Source of the DNA: Nostoc cf. edaphicum LEGE 07299
Lineage (GTDB): Bacteria > Cyanobacteriota > Cyanobacteriia > Cyanobacteriales > Nostocaceae
Length of the DNA: 9,844 nt
Assembly: GCF_015207245.1 (NCBI RefSeq)
Contig: NZ_JADEXF010000054.1
Location: forward strand, 1-9,844
Reading direction: 5' to 3'
Part shown: positions 1-5,419 of the stretch, piece after piece
How the letters are laid out: the number at the start of each line of letters is the position of its first letter
How positions within the stretch are numbered: the first letter of the stretch is position 1
Notes under the pieces: model-generated
Database searches by the model: none
What the model saw: only the letters and a program-made list of their open reading frames with translations
What the model was told of the DNA's origin: nothing
Position numbers and translations under genes: made by a program

Positions 1-349
1 CAAAATTTTCGTTATTAGCAATCTTGTTCCCATGTATTGATGTTAATAAAGAAGTTGTTCTTTGTTGTCCATCTAAAATGTACTGGTACTCATTAGAGTA
101 AAAATTATCAGTAAATTTTATACCGCCTATTTCTCTATGGCTTTGTAGCTTTGTATGAGTTTTCCAAATTAGAATACTTCCTAAAGGGTAAAACTTATAA
201 ATACTATCCCAAAGTTTTTTAACATTCTCTTTCTCCCAGACGACATCTCTTTGAAAGGTTGGAATTTGATACTTGTTTGATAAAAGATTTTCCAAATAGA
301 GAGCAATACTCTGATCATCCGACTTAATCCGTTCAGTAGATGTAAACAT
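1..349 (-). CDS. DUF262 (GmrS/DndB-like) protein, N-terminal part, cut by window edge
   Basis: Reading the minus strand from the ATG at 349 gives 116 codons with no stop before the window ends, so only the N-terminus is present. Two hallmarks of DUF262 are visible: IPTFQR at residues 29-34 and ILDGQQRTTSL at 91-101, where DGQQR is the family's nucleotide-binding signature. Between them lies a helical stretch with KLWDSIYKFYPLGSILIWKT, also typical. DUF262 is the N-terminal domain of GmrSD-type modification-dependent (type IV) restriction enzymes and is related to DndB/ParB-like folds; many members are uncharacterised. The missing C-terminus (HNH/DUF1524 or another domain) would decide between a GmrSD-like nuclease and another DUF262 protein. 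AAGG lies about 8 bases upstream of the ATG, and an in-frame stop further upstream rules out a much longer start. The stretch is AT-rich and has no HIP1 octamer, which fits an accessory gene. Family assignment is firm; a defence role is inferred. Confidence 0.78.
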   Translation of the reverse strand, partial: MFTSTERIKSDDQSIALYLENLLSNKYQIPTFQRDVVWEKENVKKLWDSIYKFYPLGSILIWKTHTKLQSHREIGGIKFTDNFYSNEYQYILDGQQRTTSLLTSIHGNKIANNENF

Positions 350-389
350 TGAGTTAACCTTATGTAACTTTGAGTAAATATCAAGATTG

Positions 390-426
390 GTATGTGAATT
401 TTACTTGTTTTAGTAAAATTCCATAC
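390..426. terminator. 15-bp hairpin between two minus-strand genes
   Basis: GAATTTTACT (396-405) and AGTAAAATTC (412-421) are perfect inverted arms around the loop TGTTTT. The stem extends outward by GTATG/CATAC (390-394 and 422-426) with one bulged T at 395. It lies after the stop of the D-cysteine desulfhydrase-like gene and before the DUF262 gene. It may end the upstream transcript or separate the two units. No U tract follows the stem on the minus strand, so a classic intrinsic terminator is not certain; a protein-binding site for the DUF262 promoter is an alternative. Confidence 0.45.
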
Positions 427-457
427 AAGGCTAACTGATATTTAATTAAGTGGCAAC

Positions 458-1399
458 TCAGCTTTTAGAAAGTCTCTGCAAGCTTTCCTCCATGCCAACG
501 TTGCCCTGTAAGCCGCCTGTATGTACCAGCAGTAATGAATCGCCTTTACAAAAAAATCCCTGCTTTAGTAAATCCATCACTCCGTAAAACATTTTGGCGG
601 TATATACGTAATCGAGGGGTACGCCATGTTCCTGTGTGAACTGCTGGCTAAACAGTAGCAACTCATCGTTCACCTTTGCATAGCCGCCAAAATGGTAATC
701 ACATACCAATTCCCAGGAAGCGGGAGAACTATATGGCGAGGGTAAGCCAGAGGCGAGGTAATTTTTCAATAGATTTTCGATTTCTTGAGCGAGAAATGCG
801 CCATTTTTTAAAACGGGAAATGCGATCGCTCTTTGTCCTTGATGCAACGAAAGCGCAATACCTGCTAGTGTGGTAGCTGTACCGCAGGCTACGCAGATAC
901 GATCGAATGCGATCGTCGCATCACCAACTATTTCTATGCAGCCGCGCACACCATTTAAATTACTCCCGCCTTCGGGAATGATAAACACCTCGCCGAAACT
1001 TTGTCGCAGATATTCTTCTAAAGCTGGTGTGTTGCGCTGTCGATACATTTCGCGGTTTAGATACACAAGCTGCATACCCTGTTGTATAGCAAAACTCAGC
1101 GTTGCGTTTAATGATAGCCTCTCCTCTCCACGAATTACGCCGATGGTGCGAAAACCGAAAAGATTACCAGCCGCCGCAGTTGCATAGATGTGATTGGAAT
1201 AAGCGCCGCCAAAGGTTAGCAGTGTTGTGAAGTTTTTCTCTTTGGCCTCTAAAAGATTGTATTTCAGCTTAAACCACTTATTGCCGTTAACCCACGGGTG
1301 CATAAGATCCAGGCGCAGCACATATAGTTCAACACCAGCGTGACGAGCGATTTCGCTGTTGATTTGTTGTAGAGGAGGAGTAATAAAGGTTAACGACAT
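458..1399 (-). CDS. PLP-dependent D-cysteine desulfhydrase-like enzyme (ACC deaminase family)
   Basis: This is a fold-type II PLP enzyme of the ACC deaminase/D-cysteine desulfhydrase family, close to the usual length of about 310-340 residues. Counting from the ATG at 1399, GNKWFKL carries the Schiff-base lysine (K41), GGAYSNH (64-70) supplies the catalytic serine region, and CGTATT (172-177) is the phosphate-binding loop. HTGG (293-296) sits near the C-terminus. The two positions that separate the activities are Glu and Leu in true ACC deaminases (Glu295/Leu322 in Pseudomonas numbering). Here they are Thr (T267 in VYTAK) and Thr (T294 in HTGG), the pattern of D-cysteine desulfhydrases. The likely reaction is D-cysteine to pyruvate, sulfide and ammonia in the cytoplasm. 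A GTG at 1405 is also in frame; the ATG two codons later is preferred because it matches the family N-terminus, but no strong ribosome site decides it. One HIP1 octamer (822-829) lies inside. Substrate is inferred from two residues only. Confidence 0.85.
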   Translation of the reverse strand: MSLTFITPPLQQINSEIARHAGVELYVLRLDLMHPWVNGNKWFKLKYNLLEAKEKNFTTLLTFGGAYSNHIYATAAAGNLFGFRTIGVIRGEERLSLNATLSFAIQQGMQLVYLNREMYRQRNTPALEEYLRQSFGEVFIIPEGGSNLNGVRGCIEIVGDATIAFDRICVACGTATTLAGIALSLHQGQRAIAFPVLKNGAFLAQEIENLLKNYLASGLPSPYSSPASWELVCDYHFGGYAKVNDELLLFSQQFTQEHGVPLDYVYTAKMFYGVMDLLKQGFFCKGDSLLLVHTGGLQGNVGMEESLQRLSKS

Positions 1400-1408
1400 C
1401 TGCACAAG

Positions 1409-1423
1409 ATTCTAACTTAGAAT
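1409..1423. promoter_or_regulatory. 15-bp palindrome just upstream of the desulfhydrase start
   Basis: ATTCTAA-C-TTAGAAT is a perfect inverted repeat with a one-base centre. It lies 10 bases upstream of the ATG at 1399 of the minus-strand gene. In that position a bound dimer would cover the leader or ribosome site, so it is a candidate operator. The regulator is unknown, and in such AT-rich DNA a chance palindrome is possible. Confidence 0.4.
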
Positions 1424-1468
1424 TTGCATTTTCTCACGTTCATTATCGAATATAAAAGTAATGATAAA

Positions 1469-1530
1469 CATTGAGTAATTCAATGGTAAGTCAAGCTAAA
1501 TGATAAATAAATCTTTCTAATGATTAGCTT
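1469..1530. promoter_or_regulatory. Two inverted repeats in the divergent promoter region upstream of the flavoprotein
   Basis: CATTGA-gtaat-TCAATG (1469-1485) is a perfect 6-bp inverted repeat with a 5-base centre. It is followed by AAGCTAA (1493-1499) and its complement TTAGCTT (1524-1530) with a 24-base spacer. Both lie in the 1400-1619 gap between the divergent desulfhydrase-like and flavoprotein genes, where promoters for both must sit. I could not place a convincing -35/-10 pair for either gene. These are candidate regulator sites only. Confidence 0.35.
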
Positions 1531-1619
1531 TAGAAATTGGCATTTTACTAATTGAATGTTTCAGGTAAATATAAGAAACATAACACTCGCTCCAGATAAT
1601 ATTCTTTTGGAGAAAAGAA

Positions 1620-3350
1620 ATGGTTGCACTCACACAGCTTACTCAAGTTATTTCCAATCCTGGACGTTTGACGATTGAAACTGTTGAAATTGCTCCTCAA
1701 ACGACTGCTATACGTTGTCTCGATTGGGATAGAGAACGTTTTGATATCGAGTTTGGTTTACGGAATGGTACAACCTATAATTCTTTCTTAATTCAAGGAG
1801 AAAAAATTGCCTTAGTTGACACATCTCACCGTAAGTTTGAGCAATTATATCTTGAGGTAGTGGCGGGATTAATCGATCCAACTAAAATAGATTACTTGAT
1901 TATTAGCCATACAGAACCAGACCACAGTGGCTTAGTGAAAGATATTTTGCAATTAGCTCCCTCCATTACTGTTGTTGGTGCAAAGGTAGCTATTCAATTT
2001 TTAGAAAATATGGTTCACCAGCCTTTTAAATCAATGCAGGTGAAAAGTGGAGAGCGATTAGATTTAGGCAACGGACACGAATTAGAATTTATCTCTGCAC
2101 CTAACTTACACTGGCCTGACACAATCTTGACCTATGACCATAAAACTTCTACACTCTACACTTGCGATGTGTTTGGGATGCACTACTGTGATGACCACAC
2201 TTATGATGAAAATGTCAGCTTACTTGAGGAAGATTTTAAATATTACTATGATTGTCTCATGGGGCCTAATGCCCGGTCTGTTTTGGCAGCTTTAAAGCGG
2301 ATTGAAAAGTTAGAAATAGCAACTGTTGCTACAGGACATGGCCCTTTATTACAACACTATATCTCTGAATGGCTTGGACGGTATCAAAACTGGAGTTTAG
2401 AACAAGCAAAAACAGAGACTTTAGTGGCTCTATTTTATGTTGAGGATTATGGATATAGCGAGCATTTAGTCCGTTCCATAGCGCATGGATGCGCGAAAAC
2501 AGGGGTGGCAGTAGAATTAGTAGACCTCAATAGTGCCGAGCCTCAAGAAGTTCGAGAATTAGTTGCACAAGCTTCTGGTTTAGTAATTGCAATGTTACCC
2601 CAATCTTCGGTGATGATTCAAGCTGCTTTAAGTACAATTTTGGCTGCTGTTCACAAGAAACAGGCGATTGGTTTATTAGAGTCGGGAGGAGGAGATGATG
2701 AACCTGTTTATCCTTTACGTAATAAGTTTCAAGAACTAGGATTAACTGAAGCTTTTCCTCCTATCTTAGTTAAAGAAATTCCTACCCAAGCAACGGAACA
2801 ACTTTGTGATGAAGCGGGGACAGATATGGGTCAATGGTTGACCCGCGATCGCAGCATAAAACAAATTAAATCTATCAATACCGAGCTAGAAAAAGCTTTA
2901 GGGCGGATTAGCACAGGATTATATATTATCACTGCCAAAAAAGGAGAAGTTCAGAGTGCAATGCTGGCTTCGTGGGTGACACAAGCCAGTCTTGAGCCTT
3001 TAGGAGTAGCGATCGCAGTATCCAAAGATCGGGCAATTGAATCCTTGATGCACGTTGGCGATCGCTTTGTTTTAAATGTTTTAGAAGAAGGCAAATATCA
3101 AGGATTAATGAAACATTTCCTCAAGCGTTTTGCTCCTGGCGCAGATAGATTTGCTGGAGTTAAAACATATCCAGCTAAAAATGAATCGCCCGTTTTAGCT
3201 GAAGCTCTAGCTTACATGGAATGTGAAATCACTAGCCGTATGGATTGTGGAGATCATTGGGTAATTTATAGCATAGTCCAAACTGGAAGAGTCGCCAAGC
3301 TAGATGCACTTACTGCTGCGCATCACCGCAAAATTGGCAATCATTACTAA
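1620..3350 (+). CDS. A-type diflavin flavoprotein (Flv3/Flv4-type, full diiron site)
   Basis: The protein has the three-module cyanobacterial layout. A metallo-beta-lactamase-like diiron domain spans about 30-260, a flavodoxin-like FMN domain about 268-410, and a C-terminal flavin-reductase domain about 425-575. All diiron ligands are visible: H97, E99 and D101 in HTEPDH, H164 in NLHWPD, D183 in TCDVFG and H240 in TGHGP. That places it with Flv3/Flv4; Flv1/Flv2 have these residues replaced. Flv proteins reduce O2 to water with electrons from the photosystem I side (Flv1/Flv3) or protect photosystem II (Flv2/Flv4). No Flv1, Flv2 or Sll0218-like partner is adjacent. Absence of the flv4-sll0218-flv2 arrangement favours Flv3, but I cannot separate the two by eye. 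The length of 576 residues is normal. GGAG at 1609-1612 sits 7 bases before the ATG and supports the start. Three HIP1 octamers lie in the 3' half. Two genes downstream is psaX, a photosystem I subunit. Confidence 0.93.
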   Translation: MVALTQLTQVISNPGRLTIETVEIAPQTTAIRCLDWDRERFDIEFGLRNGTTYNSFLIQGEKIALVDTSHRKFEQLYLEVVAGLIDPTKIDYLIISHTEPDHSGLVKDILQLAPSITVVGAKVAIQFLENMVHQPFKSMQVKSGERLDLGNGHELEFISAPNLHWPDTILTYDHKTSTLYTCDVFGMHYCDDHTYDENVSLLEEDFKYYYDCLMGPNARSVLAALKRIEKLEIATVATGHGPLLQHYISEWLGRYQNWSLEQAKTETLVALFYVEDYGYSEHLVRSIAHGCAKTGVAVELVDLNSAEPQEVRELVAQASGLVIAMLPQSSVMIQAALSTILAAVHKKQAIGLLESGGGDDEPVYPLRNKFQELGLTEAFPPILVKEIPTQATEQLCDEAGTDMGQWLTRDRSIKQIKSINTELEKALGRISTGLYIITAKKGEVQSAMLASWVTQASLEPLGVAIAVSKDRAIESLMHVGDRFVLNVLEEGKYQGLMKHFLKRFAPGADRFAGVKTYPAKNESPVLAEALAYMECEITSRMDCGDHWVIYSIVQTGRVAKLDALTAAHHRKIGNHY

Positions 3351-3406
3351 TTTGTCATTTGTCATTTGTCATTTGTCATCTGTCATCTGTCATTTGTCAT
3401 TGGGCA
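3351..3406. repeat. Heptanucleotide tandem repeat (TTTGTCA)n
   Basis: Starting at the base after the flavoprotein stop codon there are seven units of TTTGTCA or TCTGTCA (3351-3399). A degenerate eighth unit, TTGGGCA, follows (3400-3406). Short tandem heptamers like this are widespread between genes of Nostocales. The array is in perfect 7-base register and abuts the stop. No coding or promoter function is evident. Copy number is likely to vary between strains. Confidence 0.9.
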
Positions 3407-3441
3407 TTAATTAATAATTCTTCTGCTCCCCTGCTCTCCAC

Positions 3442-3461
3442 AGACGCGATTCATCGCGTCT
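3442..3461. repeat. GC-rich palindromic repeat, 9-bp arms
   Basis: AGACGCGAT and ATCGCGTCT are perfect inverted arms around a TC centre, 20 bases before the psiE start. The flanking bases (cagacgcgattcatcgcgtct, continuing ctac) resemble a dispersed hairpin element I recall as frequent in Nostoc intergenic DNA. It could pause or end transcription coming from the flavoprotein gene, or be a small repetitive element with no local role. It is preceded by CT-rich heptamer-like sequence (3421-3440). Confidence 0.7.
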
Positions 3462-3480
3462 CTACAACTTCCAAAAAACT

Positions 3481-3993
3481 ATGTATAAATCTGTTGAAAA
3501 TACCCCGATTACGATGTACGAAATAAATCGTGGGCGCGTCGTGCGAACCTTGGAATTTATTCAAGATGTGATTGTGATTTGTTTGTGTATTGGTTTATTT
3601 AGCTTTATGGTGCTTCAGGTGAGAGATATGTTTCTCTCTTTACTTCCACCTCTAGATTTTCATGCTGTTACTGCTGATATTCTCTTTTTACTTATCTTAG
3701 TTGAGTTATTTCGACTGCTGATTATTTACCTACAAGAACATCGAGTATCTATTGGAGTAGCTGTTGAAGTTTCCATCGTTTCCGCCTTGCGAGAAGTCAT
3801 TGTTAAAGGTGTTCTAGAAGCAAGTTGGAGTCAAGTTTTAGCAACTTGTGCCTTTTTATTAGTGTTAGGAGTTCTACTATTCCTGCGAGTTTGGCTACCC
3901 CCAACTTTTGAAGGTATCGATCCCGAACAAGAAGTATCTAAACGCTATAAAAGCCGAGCCAAGTCTGAATTAATACAAAACAATAGTCATTAA
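3481..3993 (+). CDS. PsiE-family (phosphate-starvation-inducible E) membrane protein
   Basis: The 170-residue protein matches the PsiE family. The segment LFLLILVELFRLLIIYLQEHRVSIGVAVEVSIVSALREV is the family's conserved core (about 68-106), with the ELFRLL and EHRVS motifs. Hydrophobic segments at about 26-48, 63-84, 92-110 (weaker) and 117-139 suggest a small inner-membrane protein with four passes. The hydrophilic tail from about 140 is charged. PsiE was named from a phosphate-regulated E. coli gene, but its biochemical role is unknown, and no PHO-box-like repeat is visible here. No clear ribosome site precedes the ATG at 3481; an ATG at 3514 (MYEINRG) is a plausible alternative start. It lies 130 bases after the flavoprotein gene, with repeats between, and 180 bases before psaX on the same strand. 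The family call is good; function is open. Confidence 0.85.
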   Translation: MYKSVENTPITMYEINRGRVVRTLEFIQDVIVICLCIGLFSFMVLQVRDMFLSLLPPLDFHAVTADILFLLILVELFRLLIIYLQEHRVSIGVAVEVSIVSALREVIVKGVLEASWSQVLATCAFLLVLGVLLFLRVWLPPTFEGIDPEQEVSKRYKSRAKSELIQNNSH

Positions 3994-3997
3994 AAAT

Positions 3998-4085
3998 AGG
4001 GAGTAGGGAGTGGGAAGTAGGGAATAGGGAGAGACAAGGAGAATAACCCATGCCCAATGCCCAATGCCCAATGCCCAATGCCCAA
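3998..4085. repeat. Composite heptamer repeat, G-rich block plus (TGCCCAA)5
   Basis: A G-rich block of degenerate GGGAGTA-like heptamers (3998-4030) is followed by the core GAGACAAGGAGAATAACC (4031-4048). Then come five perfect TGCCCAA units (4051-4085). The same three-part layout recurs at 7262-7336, with the core matching at 17 of 18 bases. This shows a composite dispersed repeat rather than two independent simple repeats. It fills most of the psiE-psaX spacer. Confidence 0.88.
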
Positions 4086-4173
4086 CTTCACACAAATATT
4101 CTTAAAGAATTTGAGTATTTGGTACGCCAGTTTGGTATTTCTTAAAAAGTCATGACATTAGGAGAATCGGATT

Positions 4174-4323
4174 ATGACCTCTAAAACAACGAAGAATCCG
4201 GCAGATTTACCAGTTGCCGACAGTGGAGCTAAACCTCCCTACGCCTATCGCACAGGCTGGGCAATATTCTTGTTAGCTATCAATTTCCTGGTAGCAGCCT
4301 GGTATTTCCACATTATTGAATAA
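4174..4323 (+). CDS. psaX: Photosystem I subunit PsaX (49 aa)
   Basis: A 49-codon reading frame encodes a single-pass membrane protein. Its last 30 residues closely match the PsaX chain of the Thermosynechococcus photosystem I structure as I recall it: AKPPYAYRTGWAIFLLAI followed by NFLVAAWYFHIIE, against AKPTYAFRT...AINFLVAAYYFGILK. The membrane helix spans about 27-47. PsaX sits at the edge of the photosystem I monomer in the thylakoid membrane and binds a chlorophyll. The N-terminus (residues 1-19) is polar and longer than in the thermophile. AGGAGA at 4160-4165 lies 8 bases before the ATG, a strong ribosome site that supports this start. The gene is too short for many gene finders. It converges on the permease gene, with 21 bases between the two stops. 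A TTGAGT at 4111 and GTATTT at 4135 could be a weak promoter, but this is unconvincing. Confidence 0.92.
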   Translation: MTSKTTKNPADLPVADSGAKPPYAYRTGWAIFLLAINFLVAAWYFHIIE

Positions 4324-4335
4324 TTAGAAGTGGAG

Positions 4336-4391
4336 TGGTGCTGCTCAAATCGTTCCTTTGAATAAACCTTTGGGACGAATGAGCAGCACCA
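4336..4391. terminator. Long inverted repeat over the permease stop, likely two-way terminator
   Basis: TGGTGCTGCTCA (4336-4347) and TGAGCAGCACCA (4380-4391) are perfect 12-bp arms. Inside them TCGTTCC (4350-4356) can pair with GGGACGA (4372-4378, one G-T pair), extending the stem to about 19 bp around a 15-base loop. It lies 12 bases after the psaX stop and includes the permease stop and last 15 codons. It would form in both transcripts and probably defines both 3' ends. There is no U tract, so transcript protection rather than termination is also possible. Confidence 0.6.
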
Positions 4392-5211
4392 AAATCATGA
4401 TCAACAGTGCTACACCTTGTTTGTACTGTGAACCCAGCCAAGGAGTGCTGATTTCTTGGACGATGCCAATGATAAAAGCTGCTGCGATCGCACCGTAGGG
4501 GTTGCCAATTCCCCCAAGTATTACTGAGGCAAATAATGGTAATATTAGGAACCATCCCATGTTCGGGCGCACAGCTGTAATTAACCCATACATACTGCCG
4601 CCCAATGACGTAAGAGTGCCAGCAATTACCCAAGTCCAGAAAATTACTCGATCGACATTGATACCTGAAACCCTTGCTAAGTCCAGATCATCGGCAACTG
4701 CTCGCATCGCCTTACCAATTTTGGTATTTTGCAGCAGATAATGCAGCGCCAAAATTGCTAACACCGCCAACCCTAATACCAATAATTGATTTTGCGGTAT
4801 CTTTAAACCCAAAATATCTAAAGCCTGAGTAACAGGTAAATTATAATTTTGGTTCCTGCCACCCCAGATAAAAATAATCCCATTGCGAAGAAATAAGGCA
4901 AGTCCAATAGAAATAATAATCAGCGTAGTCGAAGTAGCACGGATAGAGCGCATCTTTGACCACAGTAACTTTTCCGATAACAGCATTGCTGCTACCGTTC
5001 CCGCCGCCGCTAGGATCATCGACAGCCAAATATTGACTCCAATGGTGTTTATCAGCCAAGTTAAATAGGCTCCTAAAGTGAGAAAGTCACCATGAGCAAA
5101 GTTCGATAGCCGTAAAATTCCATAAGTAAGAGTCAGTCCGACTGCGGCTAGAGCAATAATGCTCCCCACCGCAATCCCATTTACGATTAGTTGGGCAAAT
5201 TGTGTATCCAT
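4345..5211 (-). CDS. livH: LivH-type branched-chain/neutral amino-acid ABC transporter permease (probably NatD)
   Basis: This 288-residue hydrophobic protein has the LivH family layout. The N-terminal NGIAVGSIIALAAVGLTLTYGILRLSNFAHGDF (11-43) is a family hallmark. Hydrophobic helices lie at about 7-29, 60-78, 96-116, 142-159, 188-209, 222-250 and 265-278. The cytoplasmic coupling loop KAMRAVADDLDLARVSGINVDRVI (167-190) contacts the ATPase, and ILGGIGNPYGA (231-241) is also typical. It forms one half of the membrane channel of a high-affinity amino-acid importer. The LivM-type partner, the ATPases and the binding protein are not in this window. In Anabaena and Synechocystis the N-I neutral amino-acid system has its permease genes scattered, and its LivH-like member is NatD, so a lone gene here fits NatD; this is inference. 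A weak GAAG lies just before the ATG. One HIP1 octamer (4484-4491) is inside. It diverges from the hybrid kinase and converges with psaX. Confidence 0.9.
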   Translation of the reverse strand: MDTQFAQLIVNGIAVGSIIALAAVGLTLTYGILRLSNFAHGDFLTLGAYLTWLINTIGVNIWLSMILAAAGTVAAMLLSEKLLWSKMRSIRATSTTLIIISIGLALFLRNGIIFIWGGRNQNYNLPVTQALDILGLKIPQNQLLVLGLAVLAILALHYLLQNTKIGKAMRAVADDLDLARVSGINVDRVIFWTWVIAGTLTSLGGSMYGLITAVRPNMGWFLILPLFASVILGGIGNPYGAIAAAFIIGIVQEISTPWLGSQYKQGVALLIMILVLLIRPKGLFKGTI

Positions 5212-5293
5212 AAATCTTCAGTTGCGTTGAAAAAATTTTAGGTTAGTGGTTTATACAATAATTTTTTTTTGGAGTAGCTGCTAAACTCGACAT

Positions 5294-5334
5294 CATAAGT
5301 TATGGTTTATAACAACATAAGTTATCGTTTATAA
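5294..5334. promoter_or_regulatory. Tandem 19-bp direct repeat, 22-bp period, between permease and kinase
   Basis: CATAAGTTATGGTTTATAA (5294-5312) is repeated at 5316-5334 with one change (G to C). The period is 22 bases, about two DNA turns, so two bound proteins would lie on the same face. Each copy contains ATAAGTTAT, a palindrome with a one-base centre. The second copy ends 19 bases before a TAATAT (5354-5359) that could be the -10 of the kinase gene. It is a candidate operator or activator site for either divergent gene. The regulator is unknown. Confidence 0.55.
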
Positions 5335-5360
5335 ATAAAAAAGAATTGTCCGCTAATATA

Positions 5361-5386
5361 CATAAAATCCTGTTGGGATTTTTATG
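5361..5386 (+). promoter_or_regulatory. Hairpin in the leader of the hybrid kinase gene
   Basis: CATAAAATCC (5361-5370) pairs with GGATTTTTATG (5376-5386) around TGTTG, leaving one extra T as a bulge. The right arm carries a run of five Ts, so on the plus strand this resembles a short intrinsic terminator or attenuator about 33 bases before the kinase ATG. If transcription starts near the TAATAT at 5354, the hairpin would be at the very 5' end of the message and could instead stabilise it. Confidence 0.4.
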
Positions 5387-5419
5387 CGTAGCTAAACTTG
5401 TTCAGCGGTCTAGTTGACC

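Noticed and set aside
181..384. A closed 67-codon minus-strand frame in the left part of the window
   Set aside because: It is out of frame with the DUF262 coding sequence, which carries the IPTFQR and DGQQR motifs in a neighbouring minus-strand frame over the same bases; this one has no recognisable features.
870..1187. A 105-codon plus-strand frame
   Set aside because: It lies opposite the well-supported PLP enzyme and its translation has no family features; it is an antisense shadow.
1552..1575. TTGAAT and TATAAG as a promoter for the flavoprotein gene
   Set aside because: Spacing is only 12 bases, too short for a normal -35/-10 pair.
3351..4085. Possible CRISPR array in the repeat-rich spacers
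   Set aside because: Units are 7 bases long, directly tandem, without unique spacers; no cas gene is present.
4313..4633. A 106-codon minus-strand frame
   Set aside because: It overlaps the 3' part of the LivH permease in another frame, and the permease frame carries the conserved motifs.
5414..5419. TTG start two codons upstream of the kinase ATG
   Set aside because: The ATG at 5420 is adjacent and more usual; no ribosome site favours the TTG.
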